Below, piece by piece: positions 1 to 7,192 of a DNA stretch of 12,313 nucleotides. Origin of the DNA: QQUD01 sp039029915. GTDB taxonomy: Bacteria; Chloroflexota; Anaerolineae; Promineifilales; Promineifilaceae. The notes under the pieces were generated by a model that had not been told where the DNA came from, made no database searches, and saw only the letters and a program-made list of their open reading frames with translations. The first letter of the stretch is position 1; each line of letters starts with the position of its first letter. The position numbers were made by a program, and so were the translations under genes. The stretch is taken from positions 1 through 12,313 of the forward strand of contig JBCCFD010000225.1 of assembly GCA_039029915.1 (NCBI GenBank), in the 5' to 3' direction.

Positions 1-237
1 AAATAGAATTCTTTTGACCCAGTGCCTGAATTTTAACGGTGCCTGAATTTTTGACTGATTTTCGTTAAGGTAGAGATGGATAAAATTTAATAGGTCTTCT
101 ATTTGATTAATTGACTGCTTCTTTCCCGTGGGTAGATGTTCAATAACACCGCGCCAATTTGAATGTGGGGTTGATTGGGCGTCTAGCCTTACCCGAATTA
201 CAAAAACGTGGTCTGTCTTGTCAAAATAGTTTTCCAT
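1..237 (-). CDS. Partial small hypothetical protein (3' end off window)
   Basis: An open frame of 79 codons starts at an ATG read from 237 down and reaches base 1 without a stop, so the C-terminus lies outside the window. The visible protein has a beta-rich start (VFVIRVRL, residues 11-18), a WRGVIEHLPTG segment at residues 28-38, and then a predicted helix, QIEDLLNFIHLYL. From memory, short proteins with a 'WRG.IEH..SG' core are common in Chloroflexota, often beside BTAD regulators, but no function is known to me. The ribosome site is weak. It lies downstream of the BTAD gene on the same strand, with a 107-base gap that carries a plausible activator-dependent promoter. The frame has normal codon use and no internal stop in AT-rich DNA, which supports it being a real gene. 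Confidence 0.65.
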   Translation of the reverse strand, partial: MENYFDKTDHVFVIRVRLDAQSTPHSNWRGVIEHLPTGKKQSINQIEDLLNFIHLYLNENQSKIQAPLKFRHWVKRILF

Positions 238-263
238 AATTGTGAACCACATCCAATAAACAT

Positions 264-330
264 ATCATAACAACTTGGTATCACAGGTTGATTACGTTGC
301 TATCACAGGCTGGGTTGAGCGTGTGATAGC
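264..330 (-). promoter_or_regulatory. SARP-type promoter with direct repeats
   Basis: On the minus strand, heptamer CTGTGAT occurs twice with a 22-bp period, inside TATCACAGG at 279-287 and 301-309 on the plus strand. A degenerate copy (ACGTAAT) falls between them at 11 bp. A -10-like TATGAT (264-269) lies 9 bp beyond the proximal repeat, and there is no good -35. A third copy in inverted orientation (TGTGATA, 322-328) makes a 9-bp inverted repeat, GCTATCACA/TGTGATAGC (299-307 and 322-330). SARP/BTAD activators are known to bind 11- or 22-bp-spaced heptamers close to the -10. The assignment to the neighbouring BTAD protein is inference. Confidence 0.45.
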
Positions 331-344
331 TGTCGAAACCTATT

Positions 345-1235
345 TCAAAAGAGTTCTTTTTGGCCACTAATCAACATGGCCATCGTTTGCTGCAATTTTA
401 TAATTTCATCTTTTAGCGAGTTGATTTGCTGACTCATAATTGCTAATTCTTGATGATGGGCTAGTGGGCCTTCTTTTGGCAGGATAGGCGACTGGATCAG
501 TTGGTCAAATAACCGCCGTGTTTCATCGGTGGGAATCACGCCTAGTTCCTCCCGCAATATTTGGCGACATTTTTCATACTGCAGGTAAACGTTTTGAATT
601 TGACCCGATTCATAATACTGTTGCATCAGGTCTCGATGGATATCTTCTCGGAGGGGCTCTAGTGTTAGCAAGTGCTTGCCATAGGGGATGCTTTTTTCAT
701 AATTTTGGTGATGGTGGTAGTAAGCCAATAAGTGGAGCAAGCTTTTGATGAAGATGGCGCGCTGCTTTTCACGCTCTTGGACAACCCACTCATTATAAAA
801 GCCCTCCATCAGGTCCCCCCGATAGAGCTGGATGGCGTTCTCAATTTCAGTAACTTGGCTAGGTGAAAGTTGGTTGGGCGCAAGATGTAGCAGTTGCTGA
901 AGATGCTGATTAAATTCAGCGATGTCTAACCAATAATCTGAGGCAAGGTTAAAAGAAATTTCCCCCCTTGATCCGGTTAAAAGATAATCTTCTGATTTGT
1001 GCAGGGCGGTGTCTAATTTATTTCGTAGCCGCCAAAGGGTGGTGTTTAAGCAACGCCGCGCTTGTTTTTCGCTTCGATCTCCCCAAAATAGATTGGCTAA
1101 CTGCTCCCGAGCATGAAATTGGTTTCTGTTTAATAATAAATAGGCAAACAGCGCTTTTGCTTTTGGCCCTAATAATATGTCTTCGCCATAATTAACCTCA
1201 ATGTAACCAAATAGACGGACTTTAAGATCACTCAT
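345..1235 (-). CDS. BTAD-family (SARP-like) transcriptional regulator
   Basis: This 296-residue protein has an N-terminal winged-helix DNA-binding domain (about residues 5-97; the segment LLGPKAKALFAYLLL and then QARRCLNTTLWRLRNKL are typical). A bacterial transcriptional activation domain made of helical repeats follows (about 104-248, ending EELGVIPTDETRRLFDQL). These are the two core domains of SARP activators such as AfsR/DnrI. The STAND ATPase and TPR parts of larger relatives are absent, so it is a short stand-alone form. The C-terminal tail (about 262-288) is a likely coiled coil with regularly spaced Q, I and L residues, possibly for dimerisation. The ATG at 1235 has a weak purine-rich ribosome site. 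Heptamer direct repeats lie both upstream (1300-1425) and downstream (279-309), so it may regulate itself and the small gene at 1-237. The ligand or signal is unknown. Confidence 0.88.
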   Translation of the reverse strand: MSDLKVRLFGYIEVNYGEDILLGPKAKALFAYLLLNRNQFHAREQLANLFWGDRSEKQARRCLNTTLWRLRNKLDTALHKSEDYLLTGSRGEISFNLASDYWLDIAEFNQHLQQLLHLAPNQLSPSQVTEIENAIQLYRGDLMEGFYNEWVVQEREKQRAIFIKSLLHLLAYYHHHQNYEKSIPYGKHLLTLEPLREDIHRDLMQQYYESGQIQNVYLQYEKCRQILREELGVIPTDETRRLFDQLIQSPILPKEGPLAHHQELAIMSQQINSLKDEIIKLQQTMAMLISGQKELF

Positions 1236-1299
1236 TTTTTAAACTTCTCTTTTTGAGCGGAACTGTGATTGATTTCCACGCAAACCCCTCGAGTTATGC

Positions 1300-1336
1300 T
1301 GTTGACGGACTACATATTTTGACAGATGTTGACGGA
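1300..1336. repeat. TTGACRG direct repeats upstream of BTAD gene
   Basis: TGTTGACGGA occurs at 1300-1309 and again at 1327-1336, with a related TTGACAG at 1319-1325 between them. On the minus strand, which is the direction of the BTAD gene, these read CCGTCAA, CTGTCAA and CCGTCAA. They lie 65-100 bases upstream of the BTAD start and may be regulator half-sites. The spacings (17 and 10 bp) are less regular than at 1408-1425. Confidence 0.4.
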
Positions 1337-1393
1337 TGATCTTGGTGGAGATGTGACATTTGAAAACACCACCAATTTGGCCATGTTTTGGAG

Positions 1394-1425
1394 TTTAACG
1401 GAGCGGTGTGACAGAATCGTGACAG
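1394..1425 (-). promoter_or_regulatory. Possible autoregulated promoter of BTAD gene
   Basis: GTGACAG occurs at 1408-1414 and 1419-1425, an exact heptamer repeat with a 4-bp gap (11-bp period). Read on the minus strand (CTGTCAC), the proximal copy is followed after 8 bp by a weak -10-like sequence GTTAAACT (ending at about 1392). This matches the known SARP operator layout. The 5' leader to the BTAD start would be about 150 bases. The -10 match is poor, so this is a candidate only. Confidence 0.35.
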
Positions 1426-1826
1426 GGAGGGGGATTGACACTGTGGGGGAATATGGCCGTCGCTGAACTGTCGGGTAACCCTGTATCTTCCGCTTTGCCG
1501 ACGATGCATTGCTGATTGGAGCCTGTAAGGAGGCGATTAACCTGATTAACGGCCGTTTTGTCCTGTTCAACGGCCGTATATGAGGCTGGGTGGTTTTCAA
1601 GGGCTAGCTTAGCCGTTGCGCCTAGACCGGGTGCAAATTCAACAACATGATCGGCCAGTTGAATATTCAGATTATTGAGCATTATTTTTGTTAACTGTAA
1701 TCCGCCAGGGCGCAGCACCCGCTTACCCATTCGAGCCAGCACCCAATAACCGGGCGCCTTTTGGTAATTGAAATTTTCCCCTGAAAGCTTAGAGTCATCA
1801 CCCTTTATGGGTAGTAATTTGTTCAT
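1395..1826 (-). pseudogene. Truncated class I SAM-dependent methyltransferase
   Basis: The frame starts at the ATG at 1824-1826, which is preceded by a good ribosome site (AAAGGAATGCAAC). Residues 20-125 look like an intact methyltransferase N-terminus: a YWVLARMGKRVLRPGG segment, the SAM-binding motif I (VVEFAPGLGAT, 61-71), and an acidic residue after the second strand (E87). Family members are about 250 residues long and continue after the 'GLPD.SAT' strand with a conserved 'GEAMLTMQ'-type segment. Here the homology stops at about 1449 and 17 unrelated residues lead to a stop at 1395. The other frames downstream do not resume the family sequence, so the 3' half appears deleted rather than frameshifted. 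Two ACGGCCGT octamers lie in frame 21 bp apart, both encoding T-A-V. A 143-residue product could be made but lacks half the fold. Confidence 0.7.
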
Positions 1827-2103
1827 GTTGCATTCCTTTTCAATGATTCCAGACGTTGGTGGCGGTCGCCTAATGAGGCAGGCTGCCGAAACACGCCACA
1901 TTTTCCTCGAGCTAAAAATTAGCCACCGCAGAATGTTTGTCGACATGGCCAGTTTTGTAAACGATAATCGAGCTTCAAGTAGTTGTAAACGACTTTTGTC
2001 GCATCGAAGGTCATTGTTTATAGGAATGAGGAATAAATAGAAATTTAGAGGATGAACCAGGGGTGAGGCGTTTCGCTAGAGACAATTAGGTGCAGGGAGC
2101 CGC
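1827..2103. promoter_or_regulatory. Upstream region of methyltransferase with repeats
   Basis: This gap lies before the truncated methyltransferase gene and after the 3' end of the GXWXG gene. TTGTAAACGA occurs at 1955-1964 and 1983-1992, in direct orientation with a 28-bp period. TTTGTCG occurs at about 1936 and 1994, the first copy within the palindrome TGTCGACA (about 1938-1945), and CGAC-TTTT-GTCG forms a short inverted repeat just after the second decamer. This clustering suggests an operator for a repressor not encoded in the window. A plus-strand open frame crosses the region but shows no protein-like character, and I see no convincing promoter hexamers. Confidence 0.35.
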
Positions 2104-2694
2104 TTACTCTTTGATCGCCACCTTCATCATAGAATTATCCCGCTCAAGAATGAAGATGTAAGGCTGGTTTTTGAGCTTAAAATCCATAATGGCAAGGACT
2201 CGATTTTCATCTAAGCGCCGGAAACAATCGTTAATTGGCTTATTGTCGTAGCACATTGCCGCGCTGACTTTACCCCGAAACTCAACCATCCGCAGTCGGG
2301 CCGTACTCTTTTTGGTTTGGTAAAACGGCCGTGAAAGATGAACGAGGTATTTTAAAGCCGAATGTTTGGGTAGATTAAGATAAAGGAGCCCCATAGGGAT
2401 AAAGTGAGGATTGATTGAAAAAAGAGTATTCCCTCGGCCTTTAAATAGAAGTGGATGCACATTATTTTCGGAAATAAATAGTTTCCCATACCATCCTGTC
2501 GCTTCCAATAAGCCGTCCATTGGATGGTTGGTTCTTACGCCAGCCCCTTTCCAGCGTCCCAGCATAAATGGAATATCGACCGGATCGAGTTGATCGTACA
2601 AATTTAGCGCCTCTTTTTCTGTAAGGCGTGTGTCATTGACCAGTTGCATATCAATTAATGTGTTTTCCATCTTATAATTATATGTAAATTTCAC
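2104..2694 (-). CDS. GXWXG / DUF4334 domain protein
   Basis: This 196-residue protein belongs to a small family defined by an N-terminal GXWXG domain and a C-terminal DUF4334 domain. The first domain spans about residues 28-90, with the name-giving GRWKG at 46-50 followed by HPMDGLLEATGWYGK. The second spans about 133-185 (RLRMVEFRGKVSAAMCYD, then DENRVLAIMD). Length and domain order are normal for the family. The biochemical role is not known; family members are soluble with no transmembrane segment, as here. The start is a GTG at 2692-2694, preferred over the ATG at 2668-2670 because GAGG lies 7 bases upstream of it. The GTG sits inside one arm of a perfect 12-bp inverted repeat (2684-2736), which could influence translation. 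The plus-strand membrane-protein gene is divergent. Confidence 0.82.
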   Translation of the reverse strand: MKFTYNYKMENTLIDMQLVNDTRLTEKEALNLYDQLDPVDIPFMLGRWKGAGVRTNHPMDGLLEATGWYGKLFISENNVHPLLFKGRGNTLFSINPHFIPMGLLYLNLPKHSALKYLVHLSRPFYQTKKSTARLRMVEFRGKVSAAMCYDNKPINDCFRRLDENRVLAIMDFKLKNQPYIFILERDNSMMKVAIKE

Positions 2695-2736
2695 AAAATA
2701 TCCTCAAATAAAACAAGGTGAAAATGTGAAATTTAC
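2684..2736. promoter_or_regulatory. 12-bp inverted repeat over the GTG start
   Basis: GTAAATTTCACA (2684-2695) and TGTGAAATTTAC (2725-2736) are perfect inverted copies separated by 29 bp. One arm contains the GTG start codon of the GXWXG gene, and its ribosome site (GAGG) lies in the loop. It could be a dimeric-repressor operator in this divergent region, or an RNA hairpin that holds the start codon. Confidence 0.5.
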
Positions 2737-2833
2737 TCGGTGAAAATCAAAAATTCCGAATTTCCTTTTTACAGGATACTTTTTGAGTTTCACATTAGCC
2801 TATTTTCAATTTACAAACCACAAGGATTCATTC

Positions 2834-3268
2834 ATGATAGCCTCAGTTGCACTCCTATTTTTCTTCTCTTTACTGGCCGTTCAATTACCAAAATTGATTG
2901 CTTTACGATCTTATCGGGATGAACTGATTGGTGGAGAAGAAGCATATCAACGCGTACAAAAAGAACGCAGTGGCGAGTGGAAACGGGGGCTCATTTTATT
3001 TGGCTCGCTGTTTGTTTTTTTGCCGCTTTTTATTGCAATACCAATATTCAACCCGCTTATTTTTATTTTTCCGGTGGCACAGGCGCTCATTCAGGGGATA
3101 TTTGGCGTACGCGACCAAATTATCGATTTGAGCCGAGGCGCGTTTTTTCCAGACAAGTATATTGCAGGTGAATTGGCAAGGAAGTTAGCTGTTTTCCAGA
3201 TTTTTGTTGTGATATTTATTGTTGTGTTGTGTTATGCGCTTGTCGGAGATTTTCGCATAGACTTGTGA
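2834..3268 (+). CDS. Small hypothetical integral membrane protein
   Basis: This 144-residue protein is not recognised. It starts at the ATG at 2834, chosen because AAGGA lies 7 bases upstream; the frame is open further upstream but without a ribosome site. Hydrophobic segments are at about residues 2-18, 52-84 (long enough for two helices, with a proline-containing turn FLPLFIAIPIFNPLIFIFP) and 119-137, giving three or four membrane spans. A polar loop rich in charged residues lies at 25-51. It is transcribed divergently from the GXWXG gene and converges on the ABC exporter operon, so it is probably its own transcription unit. Confidence 0.65.
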   Translation: MIASVALLFFFSLLAVQLPKLIALRSYRDELIGGEEAYQRVQKERSGEWKRGLILFGSLFVFLPLFIAIPIFNPLIFIFPVAQALIQGIFGVRDQIIDLSRGAFFPDKYIAGELARKLAVFQIFVVIFIVVLCYALVGDFRIDL

Positions 3269-3340
3269 TGGCATTTGGGATTGCGATATAAGCGGGAAGG
3301 GTCTTATTGTTATTACTTTCTTAAATCGTCCCAGAAACTA

Positions 3341-5143
3341 TTACTCAACCCATACTTCGTAAGCTAACGATTGATGTCGGAAGTAAGTCATGTACAGTTC
3401 CGCGTAATTCCCTTCCTGCTTTAACAAATTGTCATGATTGCCTTCTTCAATAATTTGCCCATTTTTTAGCACAATAATTCGGTCTGCATTGCGCACCGTT
3501 GAAAGGCGGTGCGCAATGACAATGTTGGTGCGGCCATCAAATACTGTGTTGAGGGCGGTTTGGACCTGTAGCTCGGTAAATGGATCGATGCTGGCCGTCG
3601 CCTCATCGAGGAGTAGTATGGCCGGGTCCTGCAGCAAAATTCGGGCCAGAGCGACGAGCTGACGCTGCCCCAAGGATAATCTAGCTCCCCGTTCACCGAC
3701 ATCAGTGTTTAGCCCATCAGCAAGATCGTCTAACCAACTGCCATCTCCTAATCGCTGAGCTGCTGCCAGGATTTCGGTCTCGCTAGCTGTGAGTTGCCCG
3801 TATCGAATGTTGTCGGCCACTGTACCAGAAAACAAGAAGGGTGCTTGTGGCACGAGTCCTAGCTGTTGACGGTATTGGCTGAGGTCTAAGTTGCGAATAG
3901 AACGGCCGTCTACCCTGACGTCCCCATCTTGAAACTCGTAAAATCGCATGAGCACCTTCACCAAGCTTGATTTACCTGCGCCAGTATGCCCCACAATAGC
4001 CAGCGTTTCGCCAGCTGGAATCGTTAATGAAAAATCTTCTAGCACGGCGTCACGCCCCGTGCTGTAATTAAACGTCACCTTATCAAACTCGATATTGCCA
4101 TTGATTTCATCCATAGTCTCTTGAGCAGTTTGAAGGACCAGCGGCTGATCATCGATTAACGCAAAGACCCGCTCACTGGCAGCTAGCCCTTGTTGAAATT
4201 GGCTCCAAAACGAGGCGATGCTGGTAATTGGATAGAAGAAGATATTCAACCCTTGAACAAACAGATACCAATCCCCTACTGACACATCATTTCGCAGCGC
4301 CATCAACCCCCCGACATAGATAATGACAGACACGGCCACGCCAGATACGGTATTGAGCAATGGAAAAATAGAGCCAAAAACATAGACGCGTCGCAAATTC
4401 ACTTGGTAAGCTAAATCGTTACTGTCTTGAAAATCTTCGTAAATGGTGGCTTCCTGACGAAAGTTTTTGGCAACCGATATGCCGCTGATCGTCTCCTGAA
4501 TGGTGGCATTGACGGTGGCCTGTGCTCGCTGGACATTTTGCATCGCTTCGCGAGCTAAACGACGGAAAACAAGCGCAATAATCACAACAAGAGGTCCCAC
4601 GACAAAGGTGATGAGCGCGAGGCTGACGTTTTGGGTTAATAAAACTACACCAATCACCACGACCAAAACAAGCTGGCTTAGTAGTTCAACCGTCAAGGTA
4701 ATAACCGTTGAAAAATCTTGAGTATCGGACGTAACGCGGCTGACGATTCGGCCTGAGGCATTTTGGTCAAAAAACGACAAATCCCGACGCATGACAGCTT
4801 CAAAGGCATCTTCCCTCAGCTTTAGAACAACATCACCGACCGCCTGAGCAGAAAACCAAAGGCTGATGTAATTGAAGGCCCAGCTGACGATTCCTAAGGT
4901 GGTGACAACGCCAGCAAAAACAAGTAGGAGCTGTAGTTCTGGATTTGAAGAAAGGGTGTCAATGCCCCGTGAAATGATGATCGGTGAGATTGTGGCGGCG
5001 ATGGATATCAACGTTACCATGGCGGCGACTAGCGTTATTTTTCGTACATGAGGTCGAAAGTATCCGCCAATACGTCGCACAAGCTGACTATCGCTATAAA
5101 TTCTATCGTATTCTTCTGGAGTTAAACCACCTGTTATACCCAT
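3341..5143 (-). CDS. ABC exporter half-transporter, consensus-site subunit
   Basis: This 600-residue protein is a fused type IV ABC exporter: a six-helix membrane domain (about residues 30-325) followed by a nucleotide-binding domain (about 350-590). Visible motifs are Walker A GHTGAGKS (385-392), Q-loop Q433, signature LSLGQ (489-493), Walker B ILLLD (509-513) with catalytic E514, D-loop SID, and H-loop H545. The signature departs from LSGGQ by L491. Its partner is the gene just upstream, whose Walker B glutamate is replaced. Together they fit the BmrCD/TmrAB/TM287-288 type of heterodimer, where this subunit supplies the catalytic glutamate of the active site and the altered signature of the degenerate site. 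The start has GGGA upstream. The substrate, a drug, lipid or peptide, cannot be read from the sequence. Confidence 0.93.
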   Translation of the reverse strand: MGITGGLTPEEYDRIYSDSQLVRRIGGYFRPHVRKITLVAAMVTLISIAATISPIIISRGIDTLSSNPELQLLLVFAGVVTTLGIVSWAFNYISLWFSAQAVGDVVLKLREDAFEAVMRRDLSFFDQNASGRIVSRVTSDTQDFSTVITLTVELLSQLVLVVVIGVVLLTQNVSLALITFVVGPLVVIIALVFRRLAREAMQNVQRAQATVNATIQETISGISVAKNFRQEATIYEDFQDSNDLAYQVNLRRVYVFGSIFPLLNTVSGVAVSVIIYVGGLMALRNDVSVGDWYLFVQGLNIFFYPITSIASFWSQFQQGLAASERVFALIDDQPLVLQTAQETMDEINGNIEFDKVTFNYSTGRDAVLEDFSLTIPAGETLAIVGHTGAGKSSLVKVLMRFYEFQDGDVRVDGRSIRNLDLSQYRQQLGLVPQAPFLFSGTVADNIRYGQLTASETEILAAAQRLGDGSWLDDLADGLNTDVGERGARLSLGQRQLVALARILLQDPAILLLDEATASIDPFTELQVQTALNTVFDGRTNIVIAHRLSTVRNADRIIVLKNGQIIEEGNHDNLLKQEGNYAELYMTYFRHQSLAYEVWVE

Positions 5144-5243
5144 GAGTCCCTTTTTGGTAATTGGTTATTGGTTAATTAGTAGATTATTGAAGCAGTGGAA
5201 TTGGATGCTGAACACCGATTATTTTTCACTGATCACTTTCTAC

Positions 5244-7031
5244 TCACCCGCCGCTAAAAATCTCACGATAAACGTTGTCCCGTTCCATCAAGGTTTCGTG
5301 TGAGCCTTGGGCAATTAAACGGCCGTTTTTCATCAACAAAATGTGATCAGCTTGGCGGATTTGGGAAAGGCGGTGAGTGATTAACAGCGTTGTGCGCCCT
5401 TCCAAAATTTGTTGCATCGCCTTTTGAATTTGGTCTTCTGTATTGGAGTCAATGGCGCTAGTGGAATCATCGAGAACCAAGATGCGAGGGCTGCTTAAAA
5501 AAGCGCGAGCAATGGCAAGCCGCTGCCGCTGCCCTCCAGATAGCATGACGCCTCGCTCTCCGATCACAGTATCGTATCCCTTTGGAAACTGGCTAATAAA
5601 CTCATGAGCTTGAGCCATACGAGCGGCTTCTTCAATTTGTGCTTGACTGACCTCATCTCGTGCGCCAAATGCGATATTTTCCGAAATAGTGCGTGAAAAG
5701 AGAAAAATGTCTTGCTCAATGGTGGCAATTTGAGAGCGCAGGCTGTCTAAATTCCAATCGCGCACGTCGATGCCGTCAATAAGAACACGGCCGTTTTTGG
5801 TATCAAACGTGCGATTGAGTAGCTTCGTGAGCGTGCTTTTACCTGCGCCAGTTTGCCCCACGATAGCAACCGTTTGTCCAGCTTGAGCGGAAAATGAGAT
5901 ATTTTGCAACGTCAGGGGGGCGTTTGTGGAAACGGCCGTTTCTTCATAGCTAAAATCAACGTTCTCAAACAAGATATGCCCATCGATAGGTTGGGATACA
6001 CCGTCACGATTTTGATCGAGTTCTGTTTTAGTCAAAATCATTTCGAGTACGCGCCGTGCACTGGCTATGCTTTGCTGCGTGAAAGAAGACGTTCTGAGCA
6101 GAAAGCGAATAGGGGAACGGATTTTTCCTAGCAGTGCCATATACGCGATGACCTCGCCTACCGTAACAACCCCTTGAGAAAACAAAAAGAGAGCGTGCCC
6201 AAATGCGACGCCTACCAGCATGCCATACAGCAAAAGCGGTAGATATTGCGCCGTAATTCCCCCTTCAGCTACAAATGCATTCCGGTATGCGCCTGCATTT
6301 GTTGAGAACTGTTTTTCCTCGAAAGATTCTTGAGCAAATCCCTTGACAACTTCAATACCGGTAATTGCTTCAGCTAAGCCAGCATTCATGACCCCAAAAT
6401 TTGCTCGAAGCTGGTCTGCTACAGGACTAAGCTTGTTATTGTGCCGGATTAGCGTGATTGTCACGCCCACTAAAAAGACGGCTGGCACCAGCGTCAAAGA
6501 CAGGTCAAGCGTGATGATGGTAATAATCGGAATGATGAGACTTAACGTTGATTCGATGGCCATCCCGAGAGCTGGGCTTACAAATAGCTGGATCTGCTGT
6601 ACATCATTGGTGGCTCGCGCCATGAGATCACCAACACGCTGCTGCCCATGAAATGTCTGACTCTTGCTAAGCAGGCTTAGGTACAGCTCATCCCGGGCAT
6701 CCCGTTCAACCCGCTGCGCCAAAATGCGGATGGCTTGGCTATTGATAATATCAAATAGACCGTACCCGATATAGGTGGCTACGACCCAAAGTGCTGCAAT
6801 CGTTAAGGCTCTGGCCCCTTCGTTATTGATGACGGTATCAAAGGCTCGCCCCACCATGATAGCAGAGAGGCTTTCTGATGTGACCATGGCCGTCATGGTG
6901 ATTAAATACAAGATAAATAGAAAAGGGTAACGAAAAATGTGGGAGTTGAGCCATCGTAAGGTGGAGCTTGTATTGTAAACATACTCATTGGCAATGGTAA
7001 ATTCTCTTGATGTCATAGGGAATGCTATCAT
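5244..7031 (-). CDS. ABC exporter half-transporter, degenerate-site subunit
   Basis: This 595-residue fused ABC exporter has a membrane domain at about residues 30-325 and an ATPase domain at about 352-592. Motifs are Walker A GQTGAGKS (392-399), Q440, canonical signature LSGGQ (497-501), Walker B ILVLD (517-521) and H553. The residue after Walker B is D522 instead of the catalytic glutamate, so this subunit's own site should hydrolyse ATP poorly. Its canonical signature completes the active site of the partner. It is first in a two-gene operon, 97 bases ahead of the partner, which has its own ribosome site. Two starts are possible, 7031 or the ATG five codons later at 7016. Neither has a strong ribosome site, and the longer one is given. 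Two ACGGCCGT octamers here encode NGR and one encodes TAV. Confidence 0.92.
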   Translation of the reverse strand: MIAFPMTSREFTIANEYVYNTSSTLRWLNSHIFRYPFLFILYLITMTAMVTSESLSAIMVGRAFDTVINNEGARALTIAALWVVATYIGYGLFDIINSQAIRILAQRVERDARDELYLSLLSKSQTFHGQQRVGDLMARATNDVQQIQLFVSPALGMAIESTLSLIIPIITIITLDLSLTLVPAVFLVGVTITLIRHNNKLSPVADQLRANFGVMNAGLAEAITGIEVVKGFAQESFEEKQFSTNAGAYRNAFVAEGGITAQYLPLLLYGMLVGVAFGHALFLFSQGVVTVGEVIAYMALLGKIRSPIRFLLRTSSFTQQSIASARRVLEMILTKTELDQNRDGVSQPIDGHILFENVDFSYEETAVSTNAPLTLQNISFSAQAGQTVAIVGQTGAGKSTLTKLLNRTFDTKNGRVLIDGIDVRDWNLDSLRSQIATIEQDIFLFSRTISENIAFGARDEVSQAQIEEAARMAQAHEFISQFPKGYDTVIGERGVMLSGGQRQRLAIARAFLSSPRILVLDDSTSAIDSNTEDQIQKAMQQILEGRTTLLITHRLSQIRQADHILLMKNGRLIAQGSHETLMERDNVYREIFSGG

Positions 7032-7083
7032 GTTCTGGGTGCAATCAAAATTTAGGCGGGGATAACGGCCGTTTGTTAACCGA

Positions 7084-7112
7084 ATTACATTGGGGATGAA
7101 GAATTTTTACAA
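7084..7112 (-). promoter_or_regulatory. Possible sigma70-type promoter of ABC operon
   Basis: On the minus strand TTGTAA (7112-7107) and TGTAAT (7089-7084) are separated by 17 bp, about 50 bases upstream of the first ABC gene. Each box departs from consensus by one or two bases. An ACGGCCGT octamer (7065-7072) lies in the leader. Confidence 0.4.
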
Positions 7113-7192
7113 CGAATGCATTAAAAATTGCTCAAGTGCTGACGCTTTGCTCGCTTAGAATAAATAATGAGTTTAAACATGTGAGGTAAAAA

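Noticed and set aside
279..309. CRISPR repeats
   Set aside because: Only two short 9-12 base repeats with a 22-bp period; better explained as activator half-sites.
1310..1600. Frameshift continuation of the methyltransferase in another frame
   Set aside because: None of the downstream frames shows the expected 'GEAMLTMQ'-like segment or later family motifs, so deletion fits better.
1768..2040. Plus-strand 90-codon frame antisense to the methyltransferase start
   Set aside because: No ribosome site at the start, overlaps a clear gene start on the other strand, no protein-like pattern.
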